Assembly (NCBI GenBank): GCA_021648745.1
Contig: JAKISE010000047.1
Location: 1 to 22,830 of the forward strand
Reading direction: 5' to 3'
Source: Cyclobacteriaceae bacterium
GTDB lineage: Bacteria; Bacteroidota; Bacteroidia; Cytophagales; Cyclobacteriaceae
DNA: 22,830 nucleotides
Of the stretch, positions 7,051-14,949 are shown piece after piece. The notes beneath the pieces are model-generated. The model worked only from the letters and a program-made list of their open reading frames with translations. It was not told the DNA's origin and did no database searches. Positions within the stretch are counted from its first letter, which is position 1. The number at the start of each line of letters is the position of its first letter. A program made the translations under genes and the position numbers.

Positions 7051-7124
7051 CGGTCTGGACGAGACTCGAACTCGCGACCTCCTGCGTGACAGGCAGGCAT
7101 TCTAACCAACTGAACTACCAAACC
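7051..7124 (-). tRNA. tRNA-Asp (GTC)
   Basis: A 74-nt cloverleaf on the minus strand. The acceptor stem GGTTTGG pairs with CCAGACC (one G-T pair). The anticodon stem-loop is CCTGC-CTGTCAC-GCAGG with anticodon GTC (7088-7090). The T arm contains GTTCGAGTC. The discriminator base is G, as expected for Asp. CCA is not encoded. Its 3' end faces the transposase and ATPase-RloB region, a common position for inserted islands. Confidence 0.96.
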
Positions 7125-7141
7125 TTCCGTTTAAGGTGATG

Positions 7142-7171
7142 CAAAAATAGCCGCAGTTTTTTAATATCCAA
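7142..7171 (-). promoter_or_regulatory. Promoter of tRNA-Asp
   Basis: On the minus strand TTG (7171-7169), 19 nt, then TATTTTTG (7149-7142), an exact TAnnTTTG box at the Bacteroidota spacing. The box lies 17 nt from the tRNA 5' end. Confidence 0.6.
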
Positions 7172-7293
7172 TACCCAACCGAATTAATTTATAATATTTT
7201 TCAATATCTAATTGAAGCCTCAATTTTTGACACACCAAATAAATAAATTATAATAAAAGATTTATTTTAGCTGGTTAAAAATAAGGAAGAGCA

Positions 7294-7301
7294 TATTTTT
7301 G
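7294..7301 (+). promoter_or_regulatory. -7 box of accA
   Basis: TATTTTTG is an exact TAnnTTTG match 20 nt before the accA ATG. The -33 region has only a weak TTTTAG. The implied leader is short. Confidence 0.5.
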
Positions 7302-7321
7302 TACCTTTAAATAATGAGATT

Positions 7322-8272
7322 ATGCATTTGGAATTTGAAAAGCCGATTATCGAATTAGAAGAAAAGCTCACGGGTATGAAAGATCTTGCCAAAGACAGTG
7401 ACGCTAATGTAGAAGAAGCCATTAAGACCTTGGAAAATAAATTACTTAAGCTCAAGAAAGACACCTTTAAGAACTTAACTCCTTGGCAGAGAGTACAGTT
7501 ATCTAGGCACCCAGAAAGGCCATACACCCTTGATTATATCTATGGGATGACCACCGATTTTATCGAACTGCACGGTGATAGAACCGTAAGAGATGATAAA
7601 GCCATGGTAGGCGGTTTAGGAGTAATAGGCGGACAAACATTTATGTTGGTTGGTCAGCAGAAAGGAAGAAATACGAAACAACGCCAAATGCGTAATTTCG
7701 GTATGGCAAACCCTGAAGGTTACCGTAAAGCACTTCGCCTCATGCGAATGGCTGAAAAATTCAGTATTCCAATTATTACTCTAATTGATACTCCAGGTGC
7801 ATTTCCTGGGCTAGAAGCAGAGGAAAGAGGACAAGGAGAAGCCATTGCCAGAAATCTTCAAGAAATGTTTAAAATTAAAGTACCTATTATTAATGTTATT
7901 ATTGGTGAAGGAGCCTCTGGTGGTGCATTAGGTATTGGTGTTGGTGATAGGGTGCTTATGTTAGAGAATGCTTGGTACTCGGTTATTTCACCCGAAAATT
8001 GTTCTACCATTTTATGGAGAAGCTGGGATTTTAAAGAACAAGCTGCGGATGCCCTTAAACTTACGGCTACGGATATGCTTAAAAACAAATTGATTGATTC
8101 TATTATTAAAGAACCCTTGGGTGGTGCACATAATGATATGAAATCGGCAATATCGCATGTAAAAAAGGCAATTTTGGATAATTATAAAGATCTTGCCGCT
8201 ATTCAAAGCAATAAGCTAATTGACCAACGAATTAATAAGTTCACCAGTATGGGAGTTACATTAGAAAGCTAG
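7322..8272 (+). CDS. accA: Acetyl-CoA carboxylase carboxyltransferase, alpha subunit
   Basis: Alpha half of the carboxyltransferase that moves the carboxyl group from biotin to acetyl-CoA, making malonyl-CoA for fatty-acid synthesis. It works as an alpha2-beta2 complex with AccD in the cytosol. The length (316) is standard. The N-terminal helical region (1-60) is followed by LTPWQRVQLSRHPERPYTLD. The crotonase-fold core has DRTVRDDKAMVGGLG, LIDTPGAFPG (154-163) and the oxyanion-hole glycines in GEGASGGA (195-202), then YSVISPE. It is preceded by its own -7 box and followed after 14 nt by the patatin gene, likely on the same transcript. accD is not in the window. Confidence 0.98.
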   Translation: MHLEFEKPIIELEEKLTGMKDLAKDSDANVEEAIKTLENKLLKLKKDTFKNLTPWQRVQLSRHPERPYTLDYIYGMTTDFIELHGDRTVRDDKAMVGGLGVIGGQTFMLVGQQKGRNTKQRQMRNFGMANPEGYRKALRLMRMAEKFSIPIITLIDTPGAFPGLEAEERGQGEAIARNLQEMFKIKVPIINVIIGEGASGGALGIGVGDRVLMLENAWYSVISPENCSTILWRSWDFKEQAADALKLTATDMLKNKLIDSIIKEPLGGAHNDMKSAISHVKKAILDNYKDLAAIQSNKLIDQRINKFTSMGVTLES

Positions 8273-8286
8273 GTTAATTATACTTT

Positions 8287-10617
8287 ATGAAAAAAATTGC
8301 CTTAATCTCCATAGTCCTAGTTTTTTCATTGGCAGTTTCCAACTTGCTTGCACAAACTAAAGCTCAAAGACCAAAGGTAGGTCTTGTTTTAAGTGGTGGT
8401 GGAGCCAAAGGAATGGCGCATATTGGGGTAATTAAGGCCATGGAAGAAGCCGGTCTTTATCCAGATTACATCACTGGCACAAGCATGGGGAGCATTATTG
8501 GCGCACTCTATGCCATAGGCTACTCTGCTGATGAAATTAAAGAACTTTCGCTGGCAATAAAATGGGAAGATGTGTTAACCAATGACATTCCTTTAGATAA
8601 GGTAGCTTTTGAAGAGAAGTCCTTTTATGGTAGATATTTTATTGAGTTGCCTATTCAGAATAAAAAAATAGGCTTACCCCAAGGCCTCATCGAGGGGCAG
8701 GAACTCACCATGTTGCTTAATAAAATTACAAGGCCTGCACATGGTATTACAGATTTTCACAAACTACCGATTCCGTTTGAATGTATTGCAGCAGATATTG
8801 AAACAGGGAAAGCTGTAGTGCTTAAAAGTGGATCTTTAGCATTGGCTATGCGAGCTTCAATGTCCATTCCAACTTTTTTTACACCAACAACCATTGATAG
8901 TACACTATATGTAGATGGCGGATTGATTCGCAATTTTCCTGTACAAGAGGCCATTGATATGGGAGCAGATATTATTATTGGCGTATTTGTAAGTAGTGAT
9001 TTAGCAAAGAAAGAAGACTTAACCAATATGGTATCTATTCTTGCGCAAAGTGCCTTTGTATTTAGCGCTCACGACTCTAACGAACAAACAAAATTAGTAG
9101 ATATTTACATAGAACCCGATTTAACTGGGTATTCAACCGCCAGTTTTTGGGATGGAGCGGCAATTATAAAAAAAGGAGAGGAAGCAGGAGAAAAATTTGC
9201 TGCTGTTTTTAAGCAATTAGCTGATTCGTTGGACAAGTTCGGGCCTGTACGAGTTCCCAAAAAATTACCTGTTAATAATGACTACTCATTTAAGACAATA
9301 AGCATCAAGGGAAACGAAAAAGTGCCAGATGAACTGATTATAGGGAAATTACGAATAGCAGAGAATACGCCTATTAACATCGATGAACTCGAAAAAAGGA
9401 TAAACTTACTGTATGGCACATTATACTTTTCGAAAGTGTTATATAGTATAGATGAAGTAAATAGCGAACTCAATATCATAGTAAAAGAAGCACCTAAAAA
9501 TAGCATTAAAGTGGCAGCTCATTATGATAGTGATAATAAGGCTGGAATAAACCTAAATCTCACTTCTCGGAATTTTTTATTGCCTAGTTCAAGGTTTATA
9601 ATGGAGTATGACTTGGCTCAAAACCCAAGGGTAGATATTAATTATTTCAAATATTTAGGGAAGAAACAAAATATGGCTGTGGTGCTTAATGCTGCTTGGT
9701 TAAAATATGATCTGCCAAGTTATTGGTCAGAAAATAAAGAAGAGAAAAATCAGTCAGATAACGAGCTCAGTAGTTTATTTCAAGATAATTCAATAAATCT
9801 TTCGGTAGCGCTGCAAGGAACCTATCGAAGTAACGTAACTTTTGGAGCAAAATTAGAATACCTCAATCACTCAATTAGTCCAATTGTGTCAGATTCTATA
9901 AATAGTATAGGTATTAAATTTGTGCTCGATAAGCTTTCAACTAAAGATTGGGGAACTCAAGTATATTTAAGGTCAAATACCTTAAACAAACCATTTTTTG
10001 CTACCAAAGGGATCAGGACTGACTTAAGAGCAGGGTATTTATTTGATAGAAATTTCTTATTTAAGATTAAGGGAAATGACTTTAAGGATGTAGATAATCC
10101 TACTGGTGAAATTGAGGCAAGTACAACCCCAGAGTATTTATTGTATGGGACATTCAATTTGCAAGTTGCTGTTCCAATCTTTAAAAAAATAACTTTCTTA
10201 TATGGTTTATCTCTTAGGTTGAGTAATGGGACGACCAACTTGGAGGATTTTCCCTTTAGAACTTTTATTGGAGGTGAAAGACCAGTAGGTACGGTGGTTT
10301 ATCGCTATGAAGCTACACCTGCCAAAAGATTTGATATATTAAATGTAGCAACGGCAACTGCTGCATTACAATGGGAGTTTCACAAAGATATTTATCTTAC
10401 GGTAAAAGCAGATTATTTAGAAAGTCAATACCCAATGAAATGGATTGATAAGAGCATGCTTATCGAAAATATTGGTGCATTTCCACGTAGGTTAGGGTTT
10501 AGCGGTAAGTTATCTTACGATTCTATGATTGGCCCGATATCAATTGGTATTGGAAAGGACCAGTATTTAAGTGGAGTACATGGGTTCTTCGGATTTGGCT
10601 ATTATCTCAAGCAATAA
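8287..10617 (+). CDS. Patatin-like phospholipase fused to an Omp85-type barrel
   Basis: Exported lipase of 776 residues, similar in layout to type Vd/PlpD proteins. A signal peptide occupies 1-22 (cleavage near LLAQ). The patatin domain (about 28-310) has the oxyanion loop GGGAKG (37-42), nucleophile Ser66 in GTSMG and the catalytic Asp210 in DGG. One POTRA-like domain follows (about 328-400; FKTISIKGNEKVPDELI). The rest (about 405-776) is a predicted beta-barrel with an FIGGERPVGTVVYR motif like those of bacterial surface antigen (Omp85) barrels. The catalytic dyad is complete, so it is probably an active phospholipase at the outer membrane. It starts 14 nt after accA and is followed 17 nt later by the MBL gene. 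The natural substrate is unknown. Confidence 0.93.
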   Translation: MKKIALISIVLVFSLAVSNLLAQTKAQRPKVGLVLSGGGAKGMAHIGVIKAMEEAGLYPDYITGTSMGSIIGALYAIGYSADEIKELSLAIKWEDVLTNDIPLDKVAFEEKSFYGRYFIELPIQNKKIGLPQGLIEGQELTMLLNKITRPAHGITDFHKLPIPFECIAADIETGKAVVLKSGSLALAMRASMSIPTFFTPTTIDSTLYVDGGLIRNFPVQEAIDMGADIIIGVFVSSDLAKKEDLTNMVSILAQSAFVFSAHDSNEQTKLVDIYIEPDLTGYSTASFWDGAAIIKKGEEAGEKFAAVFKQLADSLDKFGPVRVPKKLPVNNDYSFKTISIKGNEKVPDELIIGKLRIAENTPINIDELEKRINLLYGTLYFSKVLYSIDEVNSELNIIVKEAPKNSIKVAAHYDSDNKAGINLNLTSRNFLLPSSRFIMEYDLAQNPRVDINYFKYLGKKQNMAVVLNAAWLKYDLPSYWSENKEEKNQSDNELSSLFQDNSINLSVALQGTYRSNVTFGAKLEYLNHSISPIVSDSINSIGIKFVLDKLSTKDWGTQVYLRSNTLNKPFFATKGIRTDLRAGYLFDRNFLFKIKGNDFKDVDNPTGEIEASTTPEYLLYGTFNLQVAVPIFKKITFLYGLSLRLSNGTTNLEDFPFRTFIGGERPVGTVVYRYEATPAKRFDILNVATATAALQWEFHKDIYLTVKADYLESQYPMKWIDKSMLIENIGAFPRRLGFSGKLSYDSMIGPISIGIGKDQYLSGVHGFFGFGYYLKQ

Positions 10618-10634
10618 TTCTTAACACCATCTTT

Positions 10635-11468
10635 ATGGAACTTCACTTAATAAACACAGGCTATTTTAAATTAGACGGAGGCGCAATGTTTGGAGTGGTA
10701 CCTAAATCTCTTTGGAGTAGGACTAATCCTGCAGATTCAACTAATTTATGTAGCTGGGCGATGCGATCCCTCATTATTAAAGATGGAAATCGTTCTTTCG
10801 TTATTGATAGTGGTATGGGCGATAAGCAGTCAGATAAGTTTTTTAGTCATTATTATCTACACGGTAATGATTCATTAGCCAAGGGCTTACAAAAAGCCGA
10901 TTTAGGTTTTGATGAAGTAACTGATGCCTTTTTAACTCACTTGCATTTCGACCACTGTGGAGGTGGGGTAAAACGAGATGGGGAGAAGTTGATTCCAACA
11001 TTTAGCAAAGCCACATATTGGTCAAATAAAGAGCATTGGAAATGGGCTACGGAGCCCAACCCTAGAGAAAAAGCATCGTTCCTTGTAGAAAACATTAAGC
11101 CAATGCAGGAGTCAGGCCAACTTAAATTTGTTGATGTTAGTGGAGATAGTAGACTCCCATTCGATGTGATTACTGTAGATGGTCATACTGAAAAGCAAAT
11201 GTTACCTAAGCTTAACTATAAAGGTAAAACGCTTGTTTTTATGGCCGATTTATTACCTTCGGTAGGGCATATCCCGTTGCCATATGTAATGGGTTACGAT
11301 ACTCGTCCATTACTAACAATGTCGGAGAAACAAGCCTTTCTAAACGAAGCTGCAGATAATGGCTATGTGTTGGTCTTGCAGCACGACCCCGTGAACGAAT
11401 GTTGTACGGTTAAACATACGGAAAAAGGCGTACGATTAGACCAGGTGTTTGCGTTTAAGGATATATAA
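10635..11468 (+). CDS. MBL-fold metallo-hydrolase
   Basis: Cytosolic metallo-beta-lactamase-fold enzyme of 277 residues without a signal peptide. Zinc ligands are visible: HLHFDH (His102, His104, Asp106, His107), His184 in VDGHTEKQ, Asp205 in FMADLLPS and His250 in LQHDP. The N-terminal pattern LINTGYFKLDGGAMFG and the length resemble the lactonase/quorum-quenching branch of the superfamily, but the substrate cannot be read from the sequence. It follows the patatin gene by 17 nt, suggesting co-transcription with accA and patatin. After it lies a 146-nt gap with an inverted-repeat element. Confidence 0.9.
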   Translation: MELHLINTGYFKLDGGAMFGVVPKSLWSRTNPADSTNLCSWAMRSLIIKDGNRSFVIDSGMGDKQSDKFFSHYYLHGNDSLAKGLQKADLGFDEVTDAFLTHLHFDHCGGGVKRDGEKLIPTFSKATYWSNKEHWKWATEPNPREKASFLVENIKPMQESGQLKFVDVSGDSRLPFDVITVDGHTEKQMLPKLNYKGKTLVFMADLLPSVGHIPLPYVMGYDTRPLLTMSEKQAFLNEAADNGYVLVLQHDPVNECCTVKHTEKGVRLDQVFAFKDI

Positions 11469-11523
11469 TTAACGCTATAGTAGATCAATTTGTAACAATT
11501 AAAGCTCAATGAGTTGTTTTTCA

Positions 11524-11598
11524 ATTCTGAGGAACGAAGACTCTTATAAAGTTATAAAGTTATTTTCAAGTAGCAGAAGATTCTTCGTTCCTCAGAAT
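11524..11598 (+). repeat. 75-bp inverted-repeat element
   Basis: Two 22-nt arms (11524-11545 and 11577-11598) are complementary with one mismatch; 17 pairs are unbroken (ATTCTGAGGAACGAAGA). The 31-nt loop contains ATAAAGTT twice in tandem. The shape is that of a small palindromic (MITE- or REP-like) repeat. It sits in the gap between the MBL gene and the second patatin gene, ending 16 nt before the latter's ATG, where it could form a transcript hairpin that affects expression or ends upstream transcription (no T run follows). Confidence 0.8.
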
Positions 11599-11614
11599 AA
11601 AAATTAAAAATAGT

Positions 11615-12367
11615 ATGATAGGTATAGCATTAAGTGGAGGAGGAGCAAGAGGGATTTCTCATTTAGGAGTGTTGAAAGCCTTTGATGAGAATGATATTAA
11701 GCCAGATGTAATAAGTGGAACTAGTGCAGGGGCAATAATAGGAGGGTTTTATGCTGCTGGGTATGCACCAGATGATATTCTAAAAATCATCATTAAAACT
11801 AACATGCTTTCCATCTTTAAACCCGCCTTTAGTTGGAAAGGCCTGCTAAGTATGGATAGCTTGGAGAAAATTCTTAGGAATAATTTACCTCCAACTTTTG
11901 AAGATCTCGGTATTCCACTAATTGTAGCTGCCACTGATATAGAAGGAGGTAAAACAACCTATTTTGAGCAAGGGGGTTTATACAAAGCGATTTTAGCCTC
12001 AAGCTGCTTGCCAGTATTATTTAATCCCATTGAAATTGATAACGTAAAATATATTGATGGAGGTATCCTAAATAACTTGCCTGTTGAGCCTCTACAAAAA
12101 AGAGCGGAAACGATCATTTCCGTTGGCTGTAACCCTATTGGTACAAAAAAAATAAACTCCTTTAAAGATGTGATGGAAAGAAGCTCTCTTTTAGCTATTA
12201 ATGAGAATACTGAAAGGAGTAAACAACTGGCTCATATTTTTATTGAGCCAGAAGAGCTTATAAAGTTTAGTGGGTTCGACTTATCAAAAGCCAAAGAAAT
12301 ATTTGATACGGGCTATCATTATACCTCACAAAACATCGCTATTTTTGCTAAAGAATTAAAATTGTAG
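11615..12367 (+). CDS. Cytosolic patatin-like phospholipase (RssA-like)
   Basis: Single-domain patatin of 250 residues without signal peptide or barrel. Oxyanion loop GGGARG (8-13), nucleophile Ser37 in GTSAG (35-39) and Asp148 in DGG (148-150) are all present. It is a separate branch from the exported patatin at 8287, as shown by GGGARG against GGGAKG and the lack of extra domains. The stop codon is 2 nt before the ATG of hutU, so the two are translated as a unit. Expected activity is acyl-ester hydrolysis on phospholipids; the substrate is unknown. Confidence 0.9.
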   Translation: MIGIALSGGGARGISHLGVLKAFDENDIKPDVISGTSAGAIIGGFYAAGYAPDDILKIIIKTNMLSIFKPAFSWKGLLSMDSLEKILRNNLPPTFEDLGIPLIVAATDIEGGKTTYFEQGGLYKAILASSCLPVLFNPIEIDNVKYIDGGILNNLPVEPLQKRAETIISVGCNPIGTKKINSFKDVMERSSLLAINENTERSKQLAHIFIEPEELIKFSGFDLSKAKEIFDTGYHYTSQNIAIFAKELKL

Positions 12368-12369
12368 GT

Positions 12370-14370
12370 ATGACTTTTAAGGAAGAAATTTTACAGGGAA
12401 TTCCATCCCAATTACCAACGCCAAAACCGTACAATACAACTGTTAATCACGCCCCAAAGCGTAAAGATATTCTCACCAAAGAAGAGAAGAAGTTAGCTAT
12501 TCGCAATGCGTTAAGGTATTTTCCTGAGGAGTTTCACACAGAGTTGGCCCCAGAGTTTGCTAAAGAACTTAAAGACTATGGTCGTATTTACATGCATCGC
12601 TTTCGTCCTGATTATAAATTCTTCGCTCGCAATATAAATGAGTACCCTCACCAATCGGTACATGCCGGTGCCATAATGCTAATGATCCAAAATAATTTGG
12701 ACCATGCAGTAGCGCAACATCCACATGAATTAATCACCTATGGTGGTAATGGAGCTGTTTTCCAAAACTGGGCACAGTACCTACTTACCATGCAGTACTT
12801 AGCCACGATGACCGATGAACAAACATTGCATATGTATTCTGGTCACCCAATGGGCTTATTTCCATCTAGTAAGGATGCGCCTAGAGTAATTGTTACTAAT
12901 GGAATGATGATTCCTAATTATTCGAAACAAGATGATTGGGAAAAGTTTAATGCCTTAGGCGTTACCCAATATGGCCAAATGACTGCTGGTTCTTATATGT
13001 ATATTGGGCCGCAAGGTATTGTGCACGGTACCACTATTACCTTGCTTAATGGAGGTAGAATGATTGCCAAGGATGGAGAGAGCCTTGCAGGAAAGGTGTT
13101 TATTAGCTCGGGTTTAGGAGGAATGAGCGGGGCTCAACCTAAAGCTGGCAACATTGCAGGTTGTATCTCGGTTATTGCAGAAGTTAACCCAAAGGTAACA
13201 AAAACTCGTCACTCACAAGGCTGGATTGATGAAGTAACAGATGACTTAGATGGGCTTGTAGCTCGAGTAAATAAAGCAAAAGCCAACAAGGAAGTAGTTT
13301 CTATTGCCTATCAAGGCAATATTGTAGATGTATGGGAGAAATTTGATGAAGCTAATGTTTTTGTTGAGCTTGGTTCTGACCAAACCTCTTTGCACAATCC
13401 TTGGGCAGGCGGATATTACCCTGTTGGTTACTCTTATGAAGAATCGAATGAAATGATGGCCAATGAACCAGAAAGGTTCAAAAAAGAAGTGCAAGCTACC
13501 TTGGTAAAGCACGCGGATGCCATTAATAAACATACGGCTAAAGGAACTTATTTCTTCGATTATGGAAATGCATTTCTATTAGAGGCATCTCGTGCAGGAG
13601 CTGATATTATGGCAGAAAATGGTATTGACTTTAAATACCCTTCTTATGTGCAAGACATAATGGGGCCTATGTGTTTCGATTATGGTTTTGGCCCATTCCG
13701 TTGGGTGTGCACCAGTGGTGACCCTAAAGACTTAGCCTTAACCGATCAACTTGCTTGTGATGTGTTTGAAGAACTAATGAAAGGCTCTCCAATAGAAATT
13801 CAACAGCAAATGTTGGATAACATCCAATGGATTAAAGGTGCACAAGAGAATAAATTAGTGGTAGGGTCACAAGCTCGAATTTTATATGCCGATGCCGAAG
13901 GCAGAGCTAAAATAGCACTGGCTTTTAACAAAGCAGTAAAAGATGCCCGTTTGTCTACACCAGTTGTGTTGGGTAGAGATCACCACGATGTATCTGGTAC
14001 TGATTCCCCTTTTAGAGAAACAGCAAATATTTATGATGGTTCACAATTTACGGCTGATATGGCCATTCATAATGTAATAGGTGATTCATTTAGAGGTGCA
14101 TCTTGGGTATCTATCCATAATGGCGGTGGAGTTGGTTGGGGTGAAGTAATTAACGGAGGTTTCGGCCTTGTATTGGATGGCACTTCTGATGCTGATCGCA
14201 AACTTCAAAATATGCTTTTTTACGATGTTAATAATGGTATTGGACGTAGAAGTTGGGCTCGAAACAGCGGAGCTGAATTTGCCATTAAGCGTGAAATGGA
14301 TCGTTCACCCAACCTTAAAGTAACAATGCCTAACCATGCTGCTGATGATTTAATTGAGTCTTTATTTTAA
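12370..14370 (+). CDS. hutU: Urocanate hydratase (urocanase)
   Basis: Second enzyme of histidine degradation: adds water to urocanate to give 4-imidazolone-5-propionate, using tightly bound NAD+. The length, 666, matches the long form seen in Bacteroidota and eukaryotes rather than the roughly 557-residue proteobacterial form. Visible signatures: ITYGGNGAVFQNWAQY, GLGGMSGAQ in the NAD-binding region (248-256), the conserved Cys447 in WVCTSGDP, GRDHHDVSGTDSP and WARNSGAEFAIKREMD. No other hut gene is in the window; instead it lies between a patatin gene (2 nt) and an acyltransferase gene (4 nt). Confidence 0.97.
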   Translation: MTFKEEILQGIPSQLPTPKPYNTTVNHAPKRKDILTKEEKKLAIRNALRYFPEEFHTELAPEFAKELKDYGRIYMHRFRPDYKFFARNINEYPHQSVHAGAIMLMIQNNLDHAVAQHPHELITYGGNGAVFQNWAQYLLTMQYLATMTDEQTLHMYSGHPMGLFPSSKDAPRVIVTNGMMIPNYSKQDDWEKFNALGVTQYGQMTAGSYMYIGPQGIVHGTTITLLNGGRMIAKDGESLAGKVFISSGLGGMSGAQPKAGNIAGCISVIAEVNPKVTKTRHSQGWIDEVTDDLDGLVARVNKAKANKEVVSIAYQGNIVDVWEKFDEANVFVELGSDQTSLHNPWAGGYYPVGYSYEESNEMMANEPERFKKEVQATLVKHADAINKHTAKGTYFFDYGNAFLLEASRAGADIMAENGIDFKYPSYVQDIMGPMCFDYGFGPFRWVCTSGDPKDLALTDQLACDVFEELMKGSPIEIQQQMLDNIQWIKGAQENKLVVGSQARILYADAEGRAKIALAFNKAVKDARLSTPVVLGRDHHDVSGTDSPFRETANIYDGSQFTADMAIHNVIGDSFRGASWVSIHNGGGVGWGEVINGGFGLVLDGTSDADRKLQNMLFYDVNNGIGRRSWARNSGAEFAIKREMDRSPNLKVTMPNHAADDLIESLF

Positions 14371-14374
14371 GAAT

Positions 14375-14944
14375 ATGTTTAAACTATTTGCAAAATTCGT
14401 ATTCGCCATTACAGGGTGGACGGTGTATGGTAAAATGCCTAAGGAATTAAAAAAGGCCGTAATCATTGCTGCTCCACATACTAGTTATTGGGATTTTTTC
14501 TATGCCAGGCTTGCCTTTTCCATTATTGGAGTTCCTTTGAAAGTAACCATTAAAAAAGAGGTGGTGAACCATCCTTTGATGGGCTGGTTAGTGAGAGGTC
14601 TTGGAGGGATTGCTATTGATAGAACTCCTAATGAAGGAAATCTAAAAAAGAAAAGAAGCATGGTAGATGCCATGGTTGATTTAATAGAAACTAGAGAGGA
14701 GCTAATTATGATGGTAACTCCTGAAGGAACTCGTAAAAGAGTTAAGAAGTGGAAATCAGGATTTTACCGAGTAGCAGAGCAAGCCAATGTGCCGATTATT
14801 TTAGGTTATTTAGATTATGCCAAAAAACATGCTGGGTTTGGGCCTATATTTTATCCAACTGGAGACTACGATAAGGATGTTGAAGAAATAATGGACTTTT
14901 ATAGAAGTAAAACAGGTAAATATCCTGAGTTAGGTGTTTTTTAG
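14375..14944 (+). CDS. PlsC-like lysophospholipid acyltransferase
   Basis: Membrane-associated acyltransferase of 189 residues from the ATG at 14375, 4 nt after the hutU stop. A TTG at 14354 would overlap hutU and add only seven residues, so it is not preferred. The catalytic H-x4-D motif is HTSYWD (His35, Asp40). The glycerophosphate-binding motif follows as GGIAIDR, and motif III is TPEGTRKR. The N-terminal 15 residues are hydrophobic and may anchor it. It is short for a PlsC and has the character of the small 1-acylglycerol-3-phosphate acyltransferase-like proteins common in Bacteroidota. Its 3' end faces the methyltransferase gene with only 5 nt between the stops. Confidence 0.9.
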   Translation: MFKLFAKFVFAITGWTVYGKMPKELKKAVIIAAPHTSYWDFFYARLAFSIIGVPLKVTIKKEVVNHPLMGWLVRGLGGIAIDRTPNEGNLKKKRSMVDAMVDLIETREELIMMVTPEGTRKRVKKWKSGFYRVAEQANVPIILGYLDYAKKHAGFGPIFYPTGDYDKDVEEIMDFYRSKTGKYPELGVF

Positions 14945-14949
14945 ACTAG

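Noticed and set aside
14354..14374. Upstream TTG start for the acyltransferase, overlapping hutU.
   Set aside because: The ATG at 14375 directly follows the hutU stop and gives a normal N-terminus; the extra seven residues are just the hutU tail in another frame.
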